Shown: piece after piece, positions 32,753 through 41,553 of the stretch
How the letters are laid out: the number at the start of each line of letters is the position of its first letter
How positions within the stretch are numbered: position 1 is the stretch's first letter
Assembly: GCF_935822925.1 (NCBI RefSeq)
Contig: NZ_CAKXZS010000078.1
Location: 1-64,000 of the forward strand
Direction of reading: 5' to 3'
DNA from: Mesorhizobium ventifaucium
GTDB taxonomy: Bacteria; Pseudomonadota; Alphaproteobacteria; Rhizobiales; Rhizobiaceae
Length of the DNA: 64,000 nt
Made by a program: the position numbers and the translations under genes
The notes under the pieces: model-generated
Seen by the model: only the letters and a program-made list of their open reading frames with translations
Told to the model about the DNA's origin: nothing
Database searches by the model: none

Positions 32753-34120
32753 TCAAGCTCCCTTCGCGTGGGACGACATCGCCATGAACTTCTCCGCCAC
32801 CGGCCAGTTGGCGGCGCGCGAGGCTTCCTGCATGCACTCGATCAGAGCCGCGCCCTCGGTCGGCTGGCGGTGCGCCTTCATGTCGCCGTCGCGGTAGGCG
32901 TTGATGAAGCGGAATTCGAGCGGGTCCATGCCGATGAGCCGGGCGAGCTTGTCCATCTGCACCTCCAGCGCGAAATCGCCGATGGTGACGCCGAAGCCGC
33001 GCATGGCGGAGGAGGGGGTCCGGTTGGTGTAGACGCAGTAGGTGTCGATCCAGACATTCGGGATGGTGTAAGGGCCGGGATAGTGGCCGGCGCCCTTCTG
33101 CGCGCCATAGGGCGAATGGCGCGAATAGGCGCCGGCATCGGTGTAGCCGGTGACTTTTCGGGCGACGATGCGGCCATCCTTCATGACGCCGTCCTTGATG
33201 ACGACCTTTTCGGCGGCGCGCGGCGAGGAAATCTGCATCTCCTCCTCGCGGCTGTATATGAAGGAGACCGGCCGCCCGGTCAGCTTGGCGCCGAGGATGG
33301 CGATCGGCTCGACGATGACGTCGACCTTGCCGCCAAAGCCGCCGCCGACGGTGCCGCCGACGAAATGCAGTCTGTTGCCGGGCATCTGCAGGATGATCGA
33401 GGCGTTGTCGAGGGTGAAGAACATCGCTTGCGTGTTGGTGTAGCAGGTGAAGCGATCGTTGCCCTCCGGCGCGACGATGCAGCCGGTCGTCTCGGTCGGC
33501 GCGTGCTCGATCGGCGACGATTGATAGGTCTGTTCGAGCACGTGATCGGCGCCGGCGAAACCGGCCTCGACATCGCCGAAGCGCACCTTGCGGCATTCGC
33601 CGCTGTCATAGAGGTAATAATTCCGGCCGTGATATTCGTTGACAACAGGCGCGCCAGGCTTCAGCGCTTCTTCCATGTCGAAGACGGCTGGCAGCACCTC
33701 GTAGTCGATCTTGACCTTGGCCGCCGCTTCCTGGGCGGCACGCTCGGTCTCGGCCAGCACCGCCACCACGGCTTCGCCCTTCCAGCGCACCTTGCCGTCG
33801 GCCAGCACCGTCTCGTCCTCCGGGCCGATCTGGATCAGGATCAGGATGGTGTAGACATTGTGCGGCACATCCTTGGCGGTCAGGATTTTCACCACGCCCG
33901 GGTGCACCTGCGCCTCTGAGGTGTCGATGCTGCGGATGCGGGCGTGATGATGCGGGCTGCGCACCATCTTCAGATGCAGCATGCCTGGAAGATTGCGGTC
34001 GGCGAAATAGGCGGTCTTGCCGGTGACATGACCGGGCGAATCGGAGCGCGGCCGGGGCTGGCCGATCTCGTGCAGATCGTCCTTCCGCTGGTCGGCGAAG
34101 TAGCTCTTGCGGAGTTCCAT
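32753..34120 (-). CDS. Molybdenum hydroxylase large subunit, N-terminal half (ald_Xan_dh and first MoCo domain)
   Basis: 455 residues from ATG 34120. The domain opening GHVTGKTAYFADRNLPGMLH is the a/b hammerhead. GGTVGGGFGGKVDVIVEPIA binds the molybdopterin. The active-site loop reads SAMRGFGVTIGDFALE, which lacks the AYXCSFR loop of true CO dehydrogenase. Substrate therefore likely an N-heterocycle or aldehyde. It ends SSHAKGA at TGA, one base before the next ATG. The break falls between the two MoCo-binding domains. Confidence 0.82.
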   Translation of the reverse strand: MELRKSYFADQRKDDLHEIGQPRPRSDSPGHVTGKTAYFADRNLPGMLHLKMVRSPHHHARIRSIDTSEAQVHPGVVKILTAKDVPHNVYTILILIQIGPEDETVLADGKVRWKGEAVVAVLAETERAAQEAAAKVKIDYEVLPAVFDMEEALKPGAPVVNEYHGRNYYLYDSGECRKVRFGDVEAGFAGADHVLEQTYQSSPIEHAPTETTGCIVAPEGNDRFTCYTNTQAMFFTLDNASIILQMPGNRLHFVGGTVGGGFGGKVDVIVEPIAILGAKLTGRPVSFIYSREEEMQISSPRAAEKVVIKDGVMKDGRIVARKVTGYTDAGAYSRHSPYGAQKGAGHYPGPYTIPNVWIDTYCVYTNRTPSSAMRGFGVTIGDFALEVQMDKLARLIGMDPLEFRFINAYRDGDMKAHRQPTEGAALIECMQEASRAANWPVAEKFMAMSSHAKGA

Positions 34121-34134
34121 CTTTTCGACTCCCC

Positions 34135-34617
34135 TCAAGCTGCGTTCTGCGAATTGGATCGCGCGGCGGTCAGCACCGCCTGAATGATCGGCTCGTAGCC
34201 GGTGCAGCGGCAGATATTGCCCGACAGCGCCTCGACCACATCGTCGCGGCTGGGGTCCGGCGTGTGATCGAGCAGCACCTTGGCGGCCATGATCATGCCC
34301 GGCGTGCAGAAGCCGCATTGCGTGGCGAAGGCGTCGAGGAAGGCGCGCTGCAAAGGATGCAGCACGCCGCCTTGCGACAGCCCCGATGTCGTGGTGATCG
34401 CCGCACCGTTGCAGGTTTCGGCCAGCGTCAGGCAGGACAGCCGCAACTCGCCGTCGATAATGACCGAGCAGGCGCCGCATGTGCCCTGATGGCAGCCCCC
34501 TTTCGGCGAGGTGTCGCCGATCTTGTCGCGCAGCGCATTGAGCAGCGTCGTGCCGCTGTCGAAGAATTCGGCCTTCTCCGCGCCGTTGAGCGTGAACTGA
34601 ACCGGGATCTTTGCCAT
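34135..34617 (-). CDS. Molybdenum hydroxylase [2Fe-2S] small subunit
   Basis: 160 residues. The N-terminal plant-ferredoxin-like cluster motif is GGCHQGTCGACSVIIDG with a fourth Cys in LSCLTLAE. The C-terminal helical cluster has CGFCTPGMIMAA and NICRCTGYEPI. All eight cysteines are present. It passes electrons from the Mo centre to FAD. Located 14 bp upstream of the large subunit in transcription order FAD, Fe-S, large. Confidence 0.92.
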   Translation of the reverse strand: MAKIPVQFTLNGAEKAEFFDSGTTLLNALRDKIGDTSPKGGCHQGTCGACSVIIDGELRLSCLTLAETCNGAAITTTSGLSQGGVLHPLQRAFLDAFATQCGFCTPGMIMAAKVLLDHTPDPSRDDVVEALSGNICRCTGYEPIIQAVLTAARSNSQNAA

Positions 34618-34665
34618 CTTTTACTCCTTGCGCCGCAGCCAGGCGGATATGGGCGCCATTGGCTT

Positions 34666-35457
34666 TCAGGCGAGCAAAAGCCGGCCGAGATGAACCGGCA
34701 GGACTTCATTGCGATACCAGGCACTTGCGATCGGATCGGTGACGGGCGAGGTGCCGTCGCTCGCGACGGCCAGCGCCGGCGCGATGCCGTCGCTGGTGAG
34801 TTTTTTGCCGAGCAGCGCCTTCTCCGCCGCCTTGGCGCGCATCGGTCGGTCGGCCATGCAGCCAAGCGCGATGTGCGCCGATGACACGGTTCCGTCCGGT
34901 GCTTGTTCCAGCACGGCGGCGATGCACAGCACCGAGACGCCCTTCGGCTTGACCCTCGACACTTTCAGGAAGCGAAGGCCTTCCGCCGGAAGCGTAAATC
35001 CAACTTCGGTGACAATGGCGTGGTTGCTTTCGCGTTTTGCCAGGAAGGTTTCGATCGGCTTCTCGCCGCCCTCGGTGCTAACAATTGCATCCAACGCCAG
35101 CAGCGCCACGGTGAAATCGCCATAGGGCGCCGGGGCGAAGAGATTGCCGCCGACCGTCGCCACGTTGCGGATCGCCGGGCCGCCGACGGCGCGCGCGGCG
35201 CGGGCAAGTGCCACGAGATCCGGATGACGGGCGATCGCCGCCATGGTCACCGAGGCGCCGATGCGAACCTTGTCGCCGGAAACGATGATGGCCGACAGCG
35301 CCGGTTCGGTCGACCCGATGAGGCTGGAGACCGAAACGTCGCCTTCATTGGCGGCGCGCACGACCAGCGTGCCGCCGCCGAGATAGCGGGTGCCGGCGGC
35401 TTTCAGCGCCGCATTGGCGTCCTTGACCGTCGAGAAAGTCTGCAATGCAAGCGCCAT
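34666..35457 (-). CDS. Molybdenum hydroxylase FAD-binding (medium) subunit
   Basis: 263 residues. FAD-binding motifs RYLGGGTLVVRAAN near the N-terminus and AIRNVATVGGNLFAPAPYGD in the middle, both typical of CoxM/XdhB. The C-terminal CO-dehydrogenase flavoprotein domain includes SSAHIALGCMADRPMRAKAA. It is slightly short for the family (usually 270-290). Passes electrons to an unknown acceptor. Confidence 0.9.
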   Translation of the reverse strand: MALALQTFSTVKDANAALKAAGTRYLGGGTLVVRAANEGDVSVSSLIGSTEPALSAIIVSGDKVRIGASVTMAAIARHPDLVALARAARAVGGPAIRNVATVGGNLFAPAPYGDFTVALLALDAIVSTEGGEKPIETFLAKRESNHAIVTEVGFTLPAEGLRFLKVSRVKPKGVSVLCIAAVLEQAPDGTVSSAHIALGCMADRPMRAKAAEKALLGKKLTSDGIAPALAVASDGTSPVTDPIASAWYRNEVLPVHLGRLLLA

Positions 35458-35488
35458 GGAACGCTCCTGTTTGTTAGCCCCATTCAGT

Positions 35489-35932
35489 TCAACCTTGGCC
35501 GGCGAAATGGGTCTTCAGGGCGTTAAAACCGCCCTGAAAGACGTTGGCGCCCATGCCTTCCGCCAATTTGTCAGCTTCCTCGGGGGCCGCGTCGAAGCTT
35601 GCGGTCCATTCGGCATAGGTGCGGTCGCCATCGGTCACCCGGCGCAACTGCAGCGTAGCCTTGTGATTGGTGAGCGGTTGCGGCGTCTCCAGGATGGAGT
35701 AGCTGACGAGGAAACTGTCGTCGGAGAAGTCGAGCAGCTTCTCGCGGATGCGGGCGCCGCTGGCGAGTTGGAAATTGCGCACGCAGCCGATCGCTCCGGC
35801 GTCTTTGCCGTCCTCGATATGGCTCTCGACCATGCGCGGGTGCCAACTCGGCAGCCCGTTGAAGTCGCGTATGCGCGCCCAGACCTTTTCGACCGGTGCG
35901 TCGATGACGCTGGAGACAGTGACTTTCGCCAT
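35489..35932 (-). CDS. SRPBCC family protein (CoxG-like)
   Basis: 147 residues from ATG 35932, with AAGGGA 8 bases upstream. START/Bet-v1 fold with the starting motif VSSVIDAPVEKVWARIRDFN, LPSWHP, and later ILETPQPLTNH, all typical of polyketide-cyclase-like SRPBCC proteins. Such proteins (CoxG) are often linked to molybdenum-hydroxylase operons, possibly in membrane anchoring or ligand handling. First gene of the operon after the AraC regulator. Confidence 0.82.
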   Translation of the reverse strand: MAKVTVSSVIDAPVEKVWARIRDFNGLPSWHPRMVESHIEDGKDAGAIGCVRNFQLASGARIREKLLDFSDDSFLVSYSILETPQPLTNHKATLQLRRVTDGDRTYAEWTASFDAAPEEADKLAEGMGANVFQGGFNALKTHFAGQG

Positions 35933-36034
35933 ATGATCGTTCCCTTGCAATAGCTGTGTCGCGAGGGTAGGGCGGCGGGCCCGGCAGCACTTATCAATGC
36001 GTCTTGAACGCCTATCAATAAGTCTGAAAATGGC

Positions 36035-36862
36035 TCAGGAAATGGCCCGCGCCGCCTCGCGATAGAGTGTCGGCGGAACGCCGACATGATCGCGGAAGAA
36101 CCGCGAGAAATTACCCTGCGTGGTGAAGCCGAGATTGCAGGCGACCGAGATCAACGGCTCCTGCGACCATTGCAGCTGCCGCACCGCTTCCGCCATGCGC
36201 AGCGTGTTCCAGTAGACATTGGGCGTCAGATTGGTCTGCTCCTTGAACAGCGCGAAGAAATGCGGCCGCGACAGGCCGACGCTGCGCGCCACCTCGTCGA
36301 AGCAGATGCGTTCGCAGACATTGGCCTTCATCAGCTGGATCGCCTTGCGGACACGGAAATCCTGCACCGTGTGGACGCGGGCCCGCGCCACTTGTGGCGC
36401 CGAGGCGTCGGCGGCGTCGAGCACGCTGTCGATGAAGCGCTCGATCTCGTAATTGGCAATGTCGTCCATGCTCTCATTGTCGCTGAGATGGTCGAGAAGA
36501 TTGGCTGCCGCCTTGTGCAGCCACGGCTCCAGCGTGATGGCCGGTGCCGAAAATAGCGGCGCGGTCGACGGCAGGTCGCGGCGCCGGCGCGCCCAGTCCG
36601 GATCGATGTAGAAGGCGAGGAACAGGCCGGGCCGGCCGTCGCGGGACAAAGCGTGGCTGTGCGGCTGGAAGGAATTGATGCCGGCGGCGGTACCGGGTCC
36701 AAGCCGCACCGTCTCGCGGCCGATGGTCATCTCGCCGGCCGTGCCTTCCAGCCAGATGATGATATGCGCCTCGACATGGGCATGGGTGACGAAGTCGCTG
36801 GCGACGTTCAGGACAGAAACATGTCCGAACCGGCCCCAGTAGAGCCTGATCGCTTCTGTCAT
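36035..36862 (-). CDS. AraC family transcriptional regulator
   Basis: 275 residues from ATG 36862 with GGAGG 8 bases upstream. N-terminal cupin-like sensing part (HAHVEAHIIIWLEGTAGEM, GPGTAAGINSFQPHSH). The C-terminal double helix-turn-helix is at about 180-272 (DEVARSVGLSRPHFFALFKE and ISVACNLGFTTQGNFSRFFR). It lies upstream of the molybdenum-hydroxylase operon on the same strand, so it probably activates that operon; control of the ribose-type importer on its other side is also possible. Confidence 0.88.
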   Translation of the reverse strand: MTEAIRLYWGRFGHVSVLNVASDFVTHAHVEAHIIIWLEGTAGEMTIGRETVRLGPGTAAGINSFQPHSHALSRDGRPGLFLAFYIDPDWARRRRDLPSTAPLFSAPAITLEPWLHKAAANLLDHLSDNESMDDIANYEIERFIDSVLDAADASAPQVARARVHTVQDFRVRKAIQLMKANVCERICFDEVARSVGLSRPHFFALFKEQTNLTPNVYWNTLRMAEAVRQLQWSQEPLISVACNLGFTTQGNFSRFFRDHVGVPPTLYREAARAIS

Positions 36863-37036
36863 GGGTACATCCTCCCGCAGGCGACTGGCCTCCCTTCGCC
36901 TGCAATCGGGATAGTGCGGCGCAGTCCGGGCCTGCGTCAAGGCGCATGCATAAGCTTGGCGCCCGTCATGAACCGTGCCGGCCGATTTTCAGACTGAGCG
37001 ATAGGAAGCGAACGAACAGCGCGCGTGACCTGCGGT

Positions 37037-38035
37037 CTATTCGTTGCGCCTGAAATTGCGGAGCCGGTCGAACAGGACCGCCATCAGAATGGCGCCGCCG
37101 ATGAACACCCCCTGCCAGAAGGCGTTGATGCCGAGCAGGCCAAGGCTGTTGCGGATCACTTCGATCAGCGCCGCGCCGACGACGGCGCCAAAGGCCGTGC
37201 CCATGCCGCCGGCCAGGTTGGCGCCGCCGATGACGGTGGCGGCGATGACCTGAAGCTCCATGCCGTTGCCGAGATTGGTGGTGACGGCGCCCAGCCAGCC
37301 GGTCTGGACAATCCCGGCAAGACCCGCCGCCAGCGCCGAGATCATGTAGACAGCGACCTTGATCTGGCGCACCGGAACGCCGGTCAGCGTCGCCGCATGC
37401 TCGTTGCCGCCGATGGCGAAGATGTGCCGGCCGAATTTCGTCCAGCGCAGGACGAAGCCGGTGATCAGCGCCAGCACGATCATGTAGAGCACCGGATTGG
37501 CGATGCCGAACACAAAGGCTCCGCCGCCCAGCGCCAGAAGCTTGTCGTGGTCGGGCCCGAACTGGAAGACGACGGTGTTGTTGGATGCGACCATGGCCAG
37601 GCTGCGCGCGATCGACAGCATGCCAAGCGTCACCACGAAGGGCGGAAAGCCAAGATAGGCGATCAGGATGCCGTTGAAGGCGCCGATGATCAGCGCCGTC
37701 GCGATCGCAGCGGCAATGCCGATCTCGATGCCGTAGCCGGCATGCATGGTCACCGCCAGCACCATCGAACACAGGCAAAGCACCGAGCCGACCGACAGGT
37801 CGATGCCGCCGGTGATGATGACGAAGGTCATGCCGAGCGCGACGATGGCGACGAAGGTGATGTTGCGGGTGATGTTGTAGAGGTTCTTCGTCGTGGCGAA
37901 GGAATCCGTGGCGACGGACAGGAACAGGCAGGCGAGGATGACCGCGATCACCACCCAGAAGGTCTGGCTGGCAAACACCCTGGTCAGCAAAGTGTGCTGT
38001 TTCTGCGCGATCGTCTGGTCAAGAGTTACTGCCAT
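37037..38035 (-). CDS. Ribose-type ABC transporter permease
   Basis: 332 residues, BPD_transp_2 family, 8-10 predicted helices. Signature stretches FVIITGGIDLSVGSVLCL and VIAATVIGGANLAGGMGTA match RbsC/XylH-type permeases. It is downstream of its ATPase (38076) and divergent from the binding protein at 39246; together these form one importer. Confidence 0.88.
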   Translation of the reverse strand: MAVTLDQTIAQKQHTLLTRVFASQTFWVVIAVILACLFLSVATDSFATTKNLYNITRNITFVAIVALGMTFVIITGGIDLSVGSVLCLCSMVLAVTMHAGYGIEIGIAAAIATALIIGAFNGILIAYLGFPPFVVTLGMLSIARSLAMVASNNTVVFQFGPDHDKLLALGGGAFVFGIANPVLYMIVLALITGFVLRWTKFGRHIFAIGGNEHAATLTGVPVRQIKVAVYMISALAAGLAGIVQTGWLGAVTTNLGNGMELQVIAATVIGGANLAGGMGTAFGAVVGAALIEVIRNSLGLLGINAFWQGVFIGGAILMAVLFDRLRNFRRNE

Positions 38036-38075
38036 CGTCGACCTTTATTTGCTTGCGTGGTGAAACCGGCTGGCA

Positions 38076-38816
38076 TCAAACCTGTTCGATGGCGCCGGTG
38101 ATGAGCCCGGTGACTTCCTCGGGCGAACTCGACGCGATCGTCTTGTCGGCAACCTTGCGGCCGCGCCGCATGACGATGACGCGGTCGGCAACGTCAAAGA
38201 CGTCGGGCATGCGGTGGCTGATCAGCACGACCGCTATGCCCTGGTCGCGCAGATGGCGGATCAGGTTCAGCACCTCGGCGACCTGCCGGACCGAGATCGC
38301 CGCCGTCGGCTCGTCCATCAGCACGATCTTGGCCTGCGAAAGCATGGTGCGGGCGATCGCCACCGCCTGGCGCTGGCCGCCCGACATCTGCTTGACCAGA
38401 TCGCGCGGGCGGGTTTCGGATTTCAGCACGGCAAAAATCTGGCCGGCGCGCTTGTACATCGCGGCGTAGTCGAGGATGCGAAACGGCCCGACGCCGCGGC
38501 GCAGCTCGCGGCCGAGATAGACATTGGCGGCGGCCGTCAGATTGTTGCACAGCGCCAGATCCTGATGGACGATCTCGATGCCGTGCTGGCGCGCCTCCAC
38601 CGGCTTGTGCAGGATAAGCTCCTTGCCGTCCATCTGCATCGTGCCGTGGCTCGGGCGGAAATTGCCGGCGATCATCTTGACCAGCGTCGACTTTCCGGCG
38701 CCGTTATCGCCCATCAGGCCGACCACCTGTCCGGCCTCGATCGACAGCGAAACGTCGTTGACGGCCTGGATCGCGCCGAAATGTTTCGAGATGTTGGCGA
38801 GTTCGAGAACCGACAC
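38076..38816 (-). CDS. Ribose-type ABC transporter ATPase, single-domain
   Basis: 246 residues from GTG 38816, with GGAGG about 10 bases upstream; the frame extends further but without family similarity. Walker A GDNGAGKST, Q-loop VHQDLALCNNL, signature MSGGQRQAVAIARTM (LSGGQ with Met), Walker B IVLMDEPTAAI, H-loop LISHRMPDVF. Half-length like FrcA. It is divergent from its binding protein. Confidence 0.87.
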   Translation of the reverse strand: MSVLELANISKHFGAIQAVNDVSLSIEAGQVVGLMGDNGAGKSTLVKMIAGNFRPSHGTMQMDGKELILHKPVEARQHGIEIVHQDLALCNNLTAAANVYLGRELRRGVGPFRILDYAAMYKRAGQIFAVLKSETRPRDLVKQMSGGQRQAVAIARTMLSQAKIVLMDEPTAAISVRQVAEVLNLIRHLRDQGIAVVLISHRMPDVFDVADRVIVMRRGRKVADKTIASSSPEEVTGLITGAIEQV

Positions 38817-38957
38817 CAGACTGCTTCCTCCCCGTGCTTTCCGGCTGCGGTTCTGCCGCGGCCTCGCTCGTCCCAGCTCCTCCCGGGAACAGCGCTTTCG
38901 CCCATTTACGCACATGCCCCCTTGCCGTCAACAGCGGCTTCTTTCGAAAAATCCGTT

Positions 38958-38983
38958 TTGTAGGACAAATAGCAATTGACGTT
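38958..38983 (+). promoter_or_regulatory. Candidate GntR operator and -35 region of the divergent importer
   Basis: TTTTGTAGGACAAAT (38958-38972) contains TTGT-N3-ACAA, then TTGACG (38978-38983) is a -35 candidate, with a loose TATTAG about 15 bases downstream. The same TTGT-N3-ACAA core occurs at 46594-46608 before the epimerase gene. Each locus carries a near-identical GntR gene. Confidence 0.5.
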
Positions 38984-39245
38984 GGTCGCAAGCCGATATT
39001 AGCTAGGCGCCGGAGGAGATTATGCCGATCTCCTGTTCCGGTGCGCCGGGCGGAATTCGGCGGAGGTTTATCGGTCGAGGGATCTGGCAGCGTCCGTGTC
39101 GCGCTGGTCTGCGGCCGCATCTGGAAATACTTATCGGCCCGGCTTGGCGACACGAGCGCTCGCGAAACGAACCTCTGTCATCGCGCATCCGGGCCGGTCT
39201 GTGTGGCGGGCACGCCGTGTCCGTCTGTTTCAAGGGAGGACTGAA

Positions 39246-40235
39246 ATGAGGAAATCACTATTGCTCGCTGCCGTCGCCATGCTGGCGTTGGGCGCCGGGC
39301 CGGCCATGGCCAAGAAACAGCTCGTCATCGTGGTGAAGGGGCTCGACAATCCGTTCTTCGAGGCCATCAACCAGGGTTGCCAGAAATGGAACTCGGAAAA
39401 CGCCAACTCGGAATATGAATGCTTCTACACCGGTCCGGCGTCGACCTCGGACGAGGCCGGCGAAGCCCAGATCGTCCAGGACATGCTGAGCAAGCCGGAC
39501 ACGGTGGCGATGGCCATTTCGCCTTCCAACGCGCCGCTGATCGCGCAGACGATCAAAAGCGCCAATCCGTCGATCCCGATCATGACGCTCGACGCCGACC
39601 TCAGCAAGGAAGATGCGGCGCTGCGCAAGACCTATCTCGGCACCGACAACTACCTGATGGGCTACAAGATCGGCGAGTACATCAAGAAGGCCAAGCCGGA
39701 GGGTGGCAAGATCTGCACCATCCAAGGCAATCCGGCGGCCGACAACATCCTGCGCCGCGCTCAGGGCATGCGCGACGCGCTTACAGGCCAGAAGGATCTC
39801 CCGGCGCTCGCCGGCGAGGGCGGCTGGACCGAGGTCGCCGGCTGCCCGGTGTTCACCAATGACGACGGCGCCAAGGGCGTGCAGGCGATGACCGATATCC
39901 TCGCCGCCAATCCCGATCTCGACGCCTTCGGCATCATGGGTGGCTGGCCGCTGTTCGGCGCGCCGCAGCCCTATCGCGACCTGTTCAAGCCGATGGCCGA
40001 CAAGATCGCCAAGAACGAGTTCGTCATCGGCGCCGCCGATACGATCGGTGAGGAAGTGGCCATTGCCAAGGAGGGTCTGGTGACCGCGCTGGTCGGCCAG
40101 CGTCCGTTCGAGATGGGCTACAAGGCGCCTTCGGTGATGATCGACCTGATCGAAGGCAAGGCGGTCGCCGATCCGGTCTTCACCGGTCTCGACGAGTGCA
40201 CCAAGGATACGGCCGACACCTGCATCCAGAAGTAG
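39246..40235 (+). CDS. Ribose-type ABC substrate-binding protein
   Basis: 329 residues. Signal peptide MRKSLLLAAVAMLALGAGPA ending MA-K. Peripla_BP_4 fold with KQLVIVVKGLDNPFFEAINQ, AISPSNAPLIAQTIKSA, and GKICTIQGNPAADNILRRAQ. Four or more cysteines in the mature part are unusual for this class and may form disulfides. AGGGAGG precedes ATG 39246. A terminator-like hairpin follows. Ligand not deducible beyond a monosaccharide or derivative. Confidence 0.88.
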   Translation: MRKSLLLAAVAMLALGAGPAMAKKQLVIVVKGLDNPFFEAINQGCQKWNSENANSEYECFYTGPASTSDEAGEAQIVQDMLSKPDTVAMAISPSNAPLIAQTIKSANPSIPIMTLDADLSKEDAALRKTYLGTDNYLMGYKIGEYIKKAKPEGGKICTIQGNPAADNILRRAQGMRDALTGQKDLPALAGEGGWTEVAGCPVFTNDDGAKGVQAMTDILAANPDLDAFGIMGGWPLFGAPQPYRDLFKPMADKIAKNEFVIGAADTIGEEVAIAKEGLVTALVGQRPFEMGYKAPSVMIDLIEGKAVADPVFTGLDECTKDTADTCIQK

Positions 40236-40248
40236 GATCGCAGTTTTC

Positions 40249-40273
40249 GGGGCGTCCGCTCGACGGGCGCCCC
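40249..40273 (+). terminator. Hairpin after the binding-protein gene
   Basis: GGGGCGTCCG and CGGGCGCCCC pair over 10 bp (one G-U) with loop CTCGA, 13 bases after the stop. No T run follows. Confidence 0.5.
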
Positions 40274-40370
40274 GTCACACCGGTTCACGAAAACCTGCGA
40301 GGCGACAGTGCTGGGGCGATGCGCTCCTGCTTTGCCGTGCCTTGAGTTCAGCCTGTGCCGGGGAACATGG

Positions 40371-41186
40371 ATGTCGGACGCAAGATCGAAAAAGCGACTT
40401 ACCACGGTCAAGGCACGGGCCACGGTCAAGGCACGGGGCAAGGTCACGGCGCAGGCTGCCCGTCCGTCCGGCGCCCGCCGTGCCGACGCGGCGCTGATCC
40501 CCGGATCGAGCGTGCATGCGTCGCTGGCTAACGAGATCGGGCTCAGGATTGTGCGCGGCGACTATCCGCCGGGAACCATCCTGCCCAACGAGGCCAAATG
40601 GTCCGAGACTTTCGACGTCAGCCGCTCGGCGGTTCGCGAAGCGATCAAGATGCTGATGGCCAAGAGCCTGCTGGCCTCACGCCCCAAGATCGGCAGCTGG
40701 GTCGAGCCGAAAGAGCGCTGGAACCTGCTCGATCGCGACGTGCTGGCCTGGTACGCGACGGCGCCCGATCGCGAAATGTTCCTGCGCACCGTCCAGGAAT
40801 TCCGTCACATCATCGAGCCGGAAGCCAGCGCCTTTGCGGCGATCCGGCGCAGCGACGAGCAGATGGCCGAGATCAGCCAGGCCTGCCGGGAGATGGGCGA
40901 GGCCGCGACGCTGCCGGAGCGCACCCGCGCCGATACACGTTTTCACCTGGCCATCCTGCGAGCGTCGGGCAACGACCTGCTGGTGCCGCTCGGCGTGCTG
41001 ATCGAATCCGCGCTCGACCACCTCTTCGTCTTCGTCACGCGTGAAACCAGCGACCAGCCTCGGGCGCAGGCGCTGCATGAGGCGATCGAAAAGAACATCC
41101 GTCTCAGGCGTCCGGCGGCTGCAAGGAATGCCGTGCACAGGCTGCTCGCCAACACCGACGAGGTTATTGGGCGGTCGCGGCGGTAA
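40371..41186 (+). CDS. GntR family (FCD, DgoR-like) regulator, paralogue 1
   Basis: 271 residues from ATG 40371. The N-terminal tail is basic and contains a short tandem repeat (TVKARATVKARGKV). The winged helix lies around 55-120 (LANEIGLRIVRGDYPPGTIL, FDVSRSAVREAIKMLMAKSL). The FCD effector domain follows, with metal-ligand-type residues D in ADTRFHLAILRASGN and the H of FRHIIEPE. An 82-residue stretch starting PGSSVHASLANEIG is identical in the regulator at 47639. Probably controls the adjacent sugar importer. Confidence 0.88.
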   Translation: MSDARSKKRLTTVKARATVKARGKVTAQAARPSGARRADAALIPGSSVHASLANEIGLRIVRGDYPPGTILPNEAKWSETFDVSRSAVREAIKMLMAKSLLASRPKIGSWVEPKERWNLLDRDVLAWYATAPDREMFLRTVQEFRHIIEPEASAFAAIRRSDEQMAEISQACREMGEAATLPERTRADTRFHLAILRASGNDLLVPLGVLIESALDHLFVFVTRETSDQPRAQALHEAIEKNIRLRRPAAARNAVHRLLANTDEVIGRSRR

Positions 41187-41535
41187 GGTCAAACGCAATC
41201 GCTCTGGCCGGCCAAGTTCGGCTCTAAGCGGAAACTCGTTCGCGCTCGGCCGAACTCCCGCCCAAGACCCGAAAGCGACCTTCGTAGGTCGGGCCGGAAC
41301 GTCTGCAAAGGAGGCAATCAACTTCGTAGCACGCGATGGCAACAACCGCTTAGGCCCGATTTTGTTGAGAACCTCGGCAAGCGCGAGCGCTTCAGCCGTC
41401 AACTAACCCGCGCAGGGATATGGCAAATCCAGGTAGAAGCCTAATCAACGACGAGACGAGTGCGCTGTAGGAACAGCCAAGATATTCACGCTCGCGGAAA
41501 GGACTGTCGGCGTTGACGGGATTGGCGTAAACTAC
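41187..41535. other. About 350 bp without a recognised gene
   Basis: Short open frames overlap on both strands (for example plus 41041-41406, minus up to 41402) but none has a ribosome site or a recognisable motif. It marks a boundary between the GntR gene and the binding-protein/cyclase pair, and may be degraded coding sequence. Confidence 0.35.
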
Positions 41536-41553
41536 ATGCTTGGGGTGTCATCC

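Noticed and set aside
32749..32755. Simple frameshift in a single hydroxylase large-subunit gene
   Set aside because: Not excluded, but the break is exactly at a domain boundary with a ribosome site and ATG for the second part, so two genes is the better reading.
31747..35932. Carbon monoxide dehydrogenase
   Set aside because: CoxD/CoxE/CoxG-like neighbours suggest it, but the active-site loop is SAMRGFG and lacks the AYXCSFR motif of the Mo-Cu enzyme.
41187..41535. Possible pseudogene remnant upstream of the binding protein
   Set aside because: Frames such as the minus-strand one reading into the GntR gene show no recognisable protein family, so only a gene-free stretch is reported.
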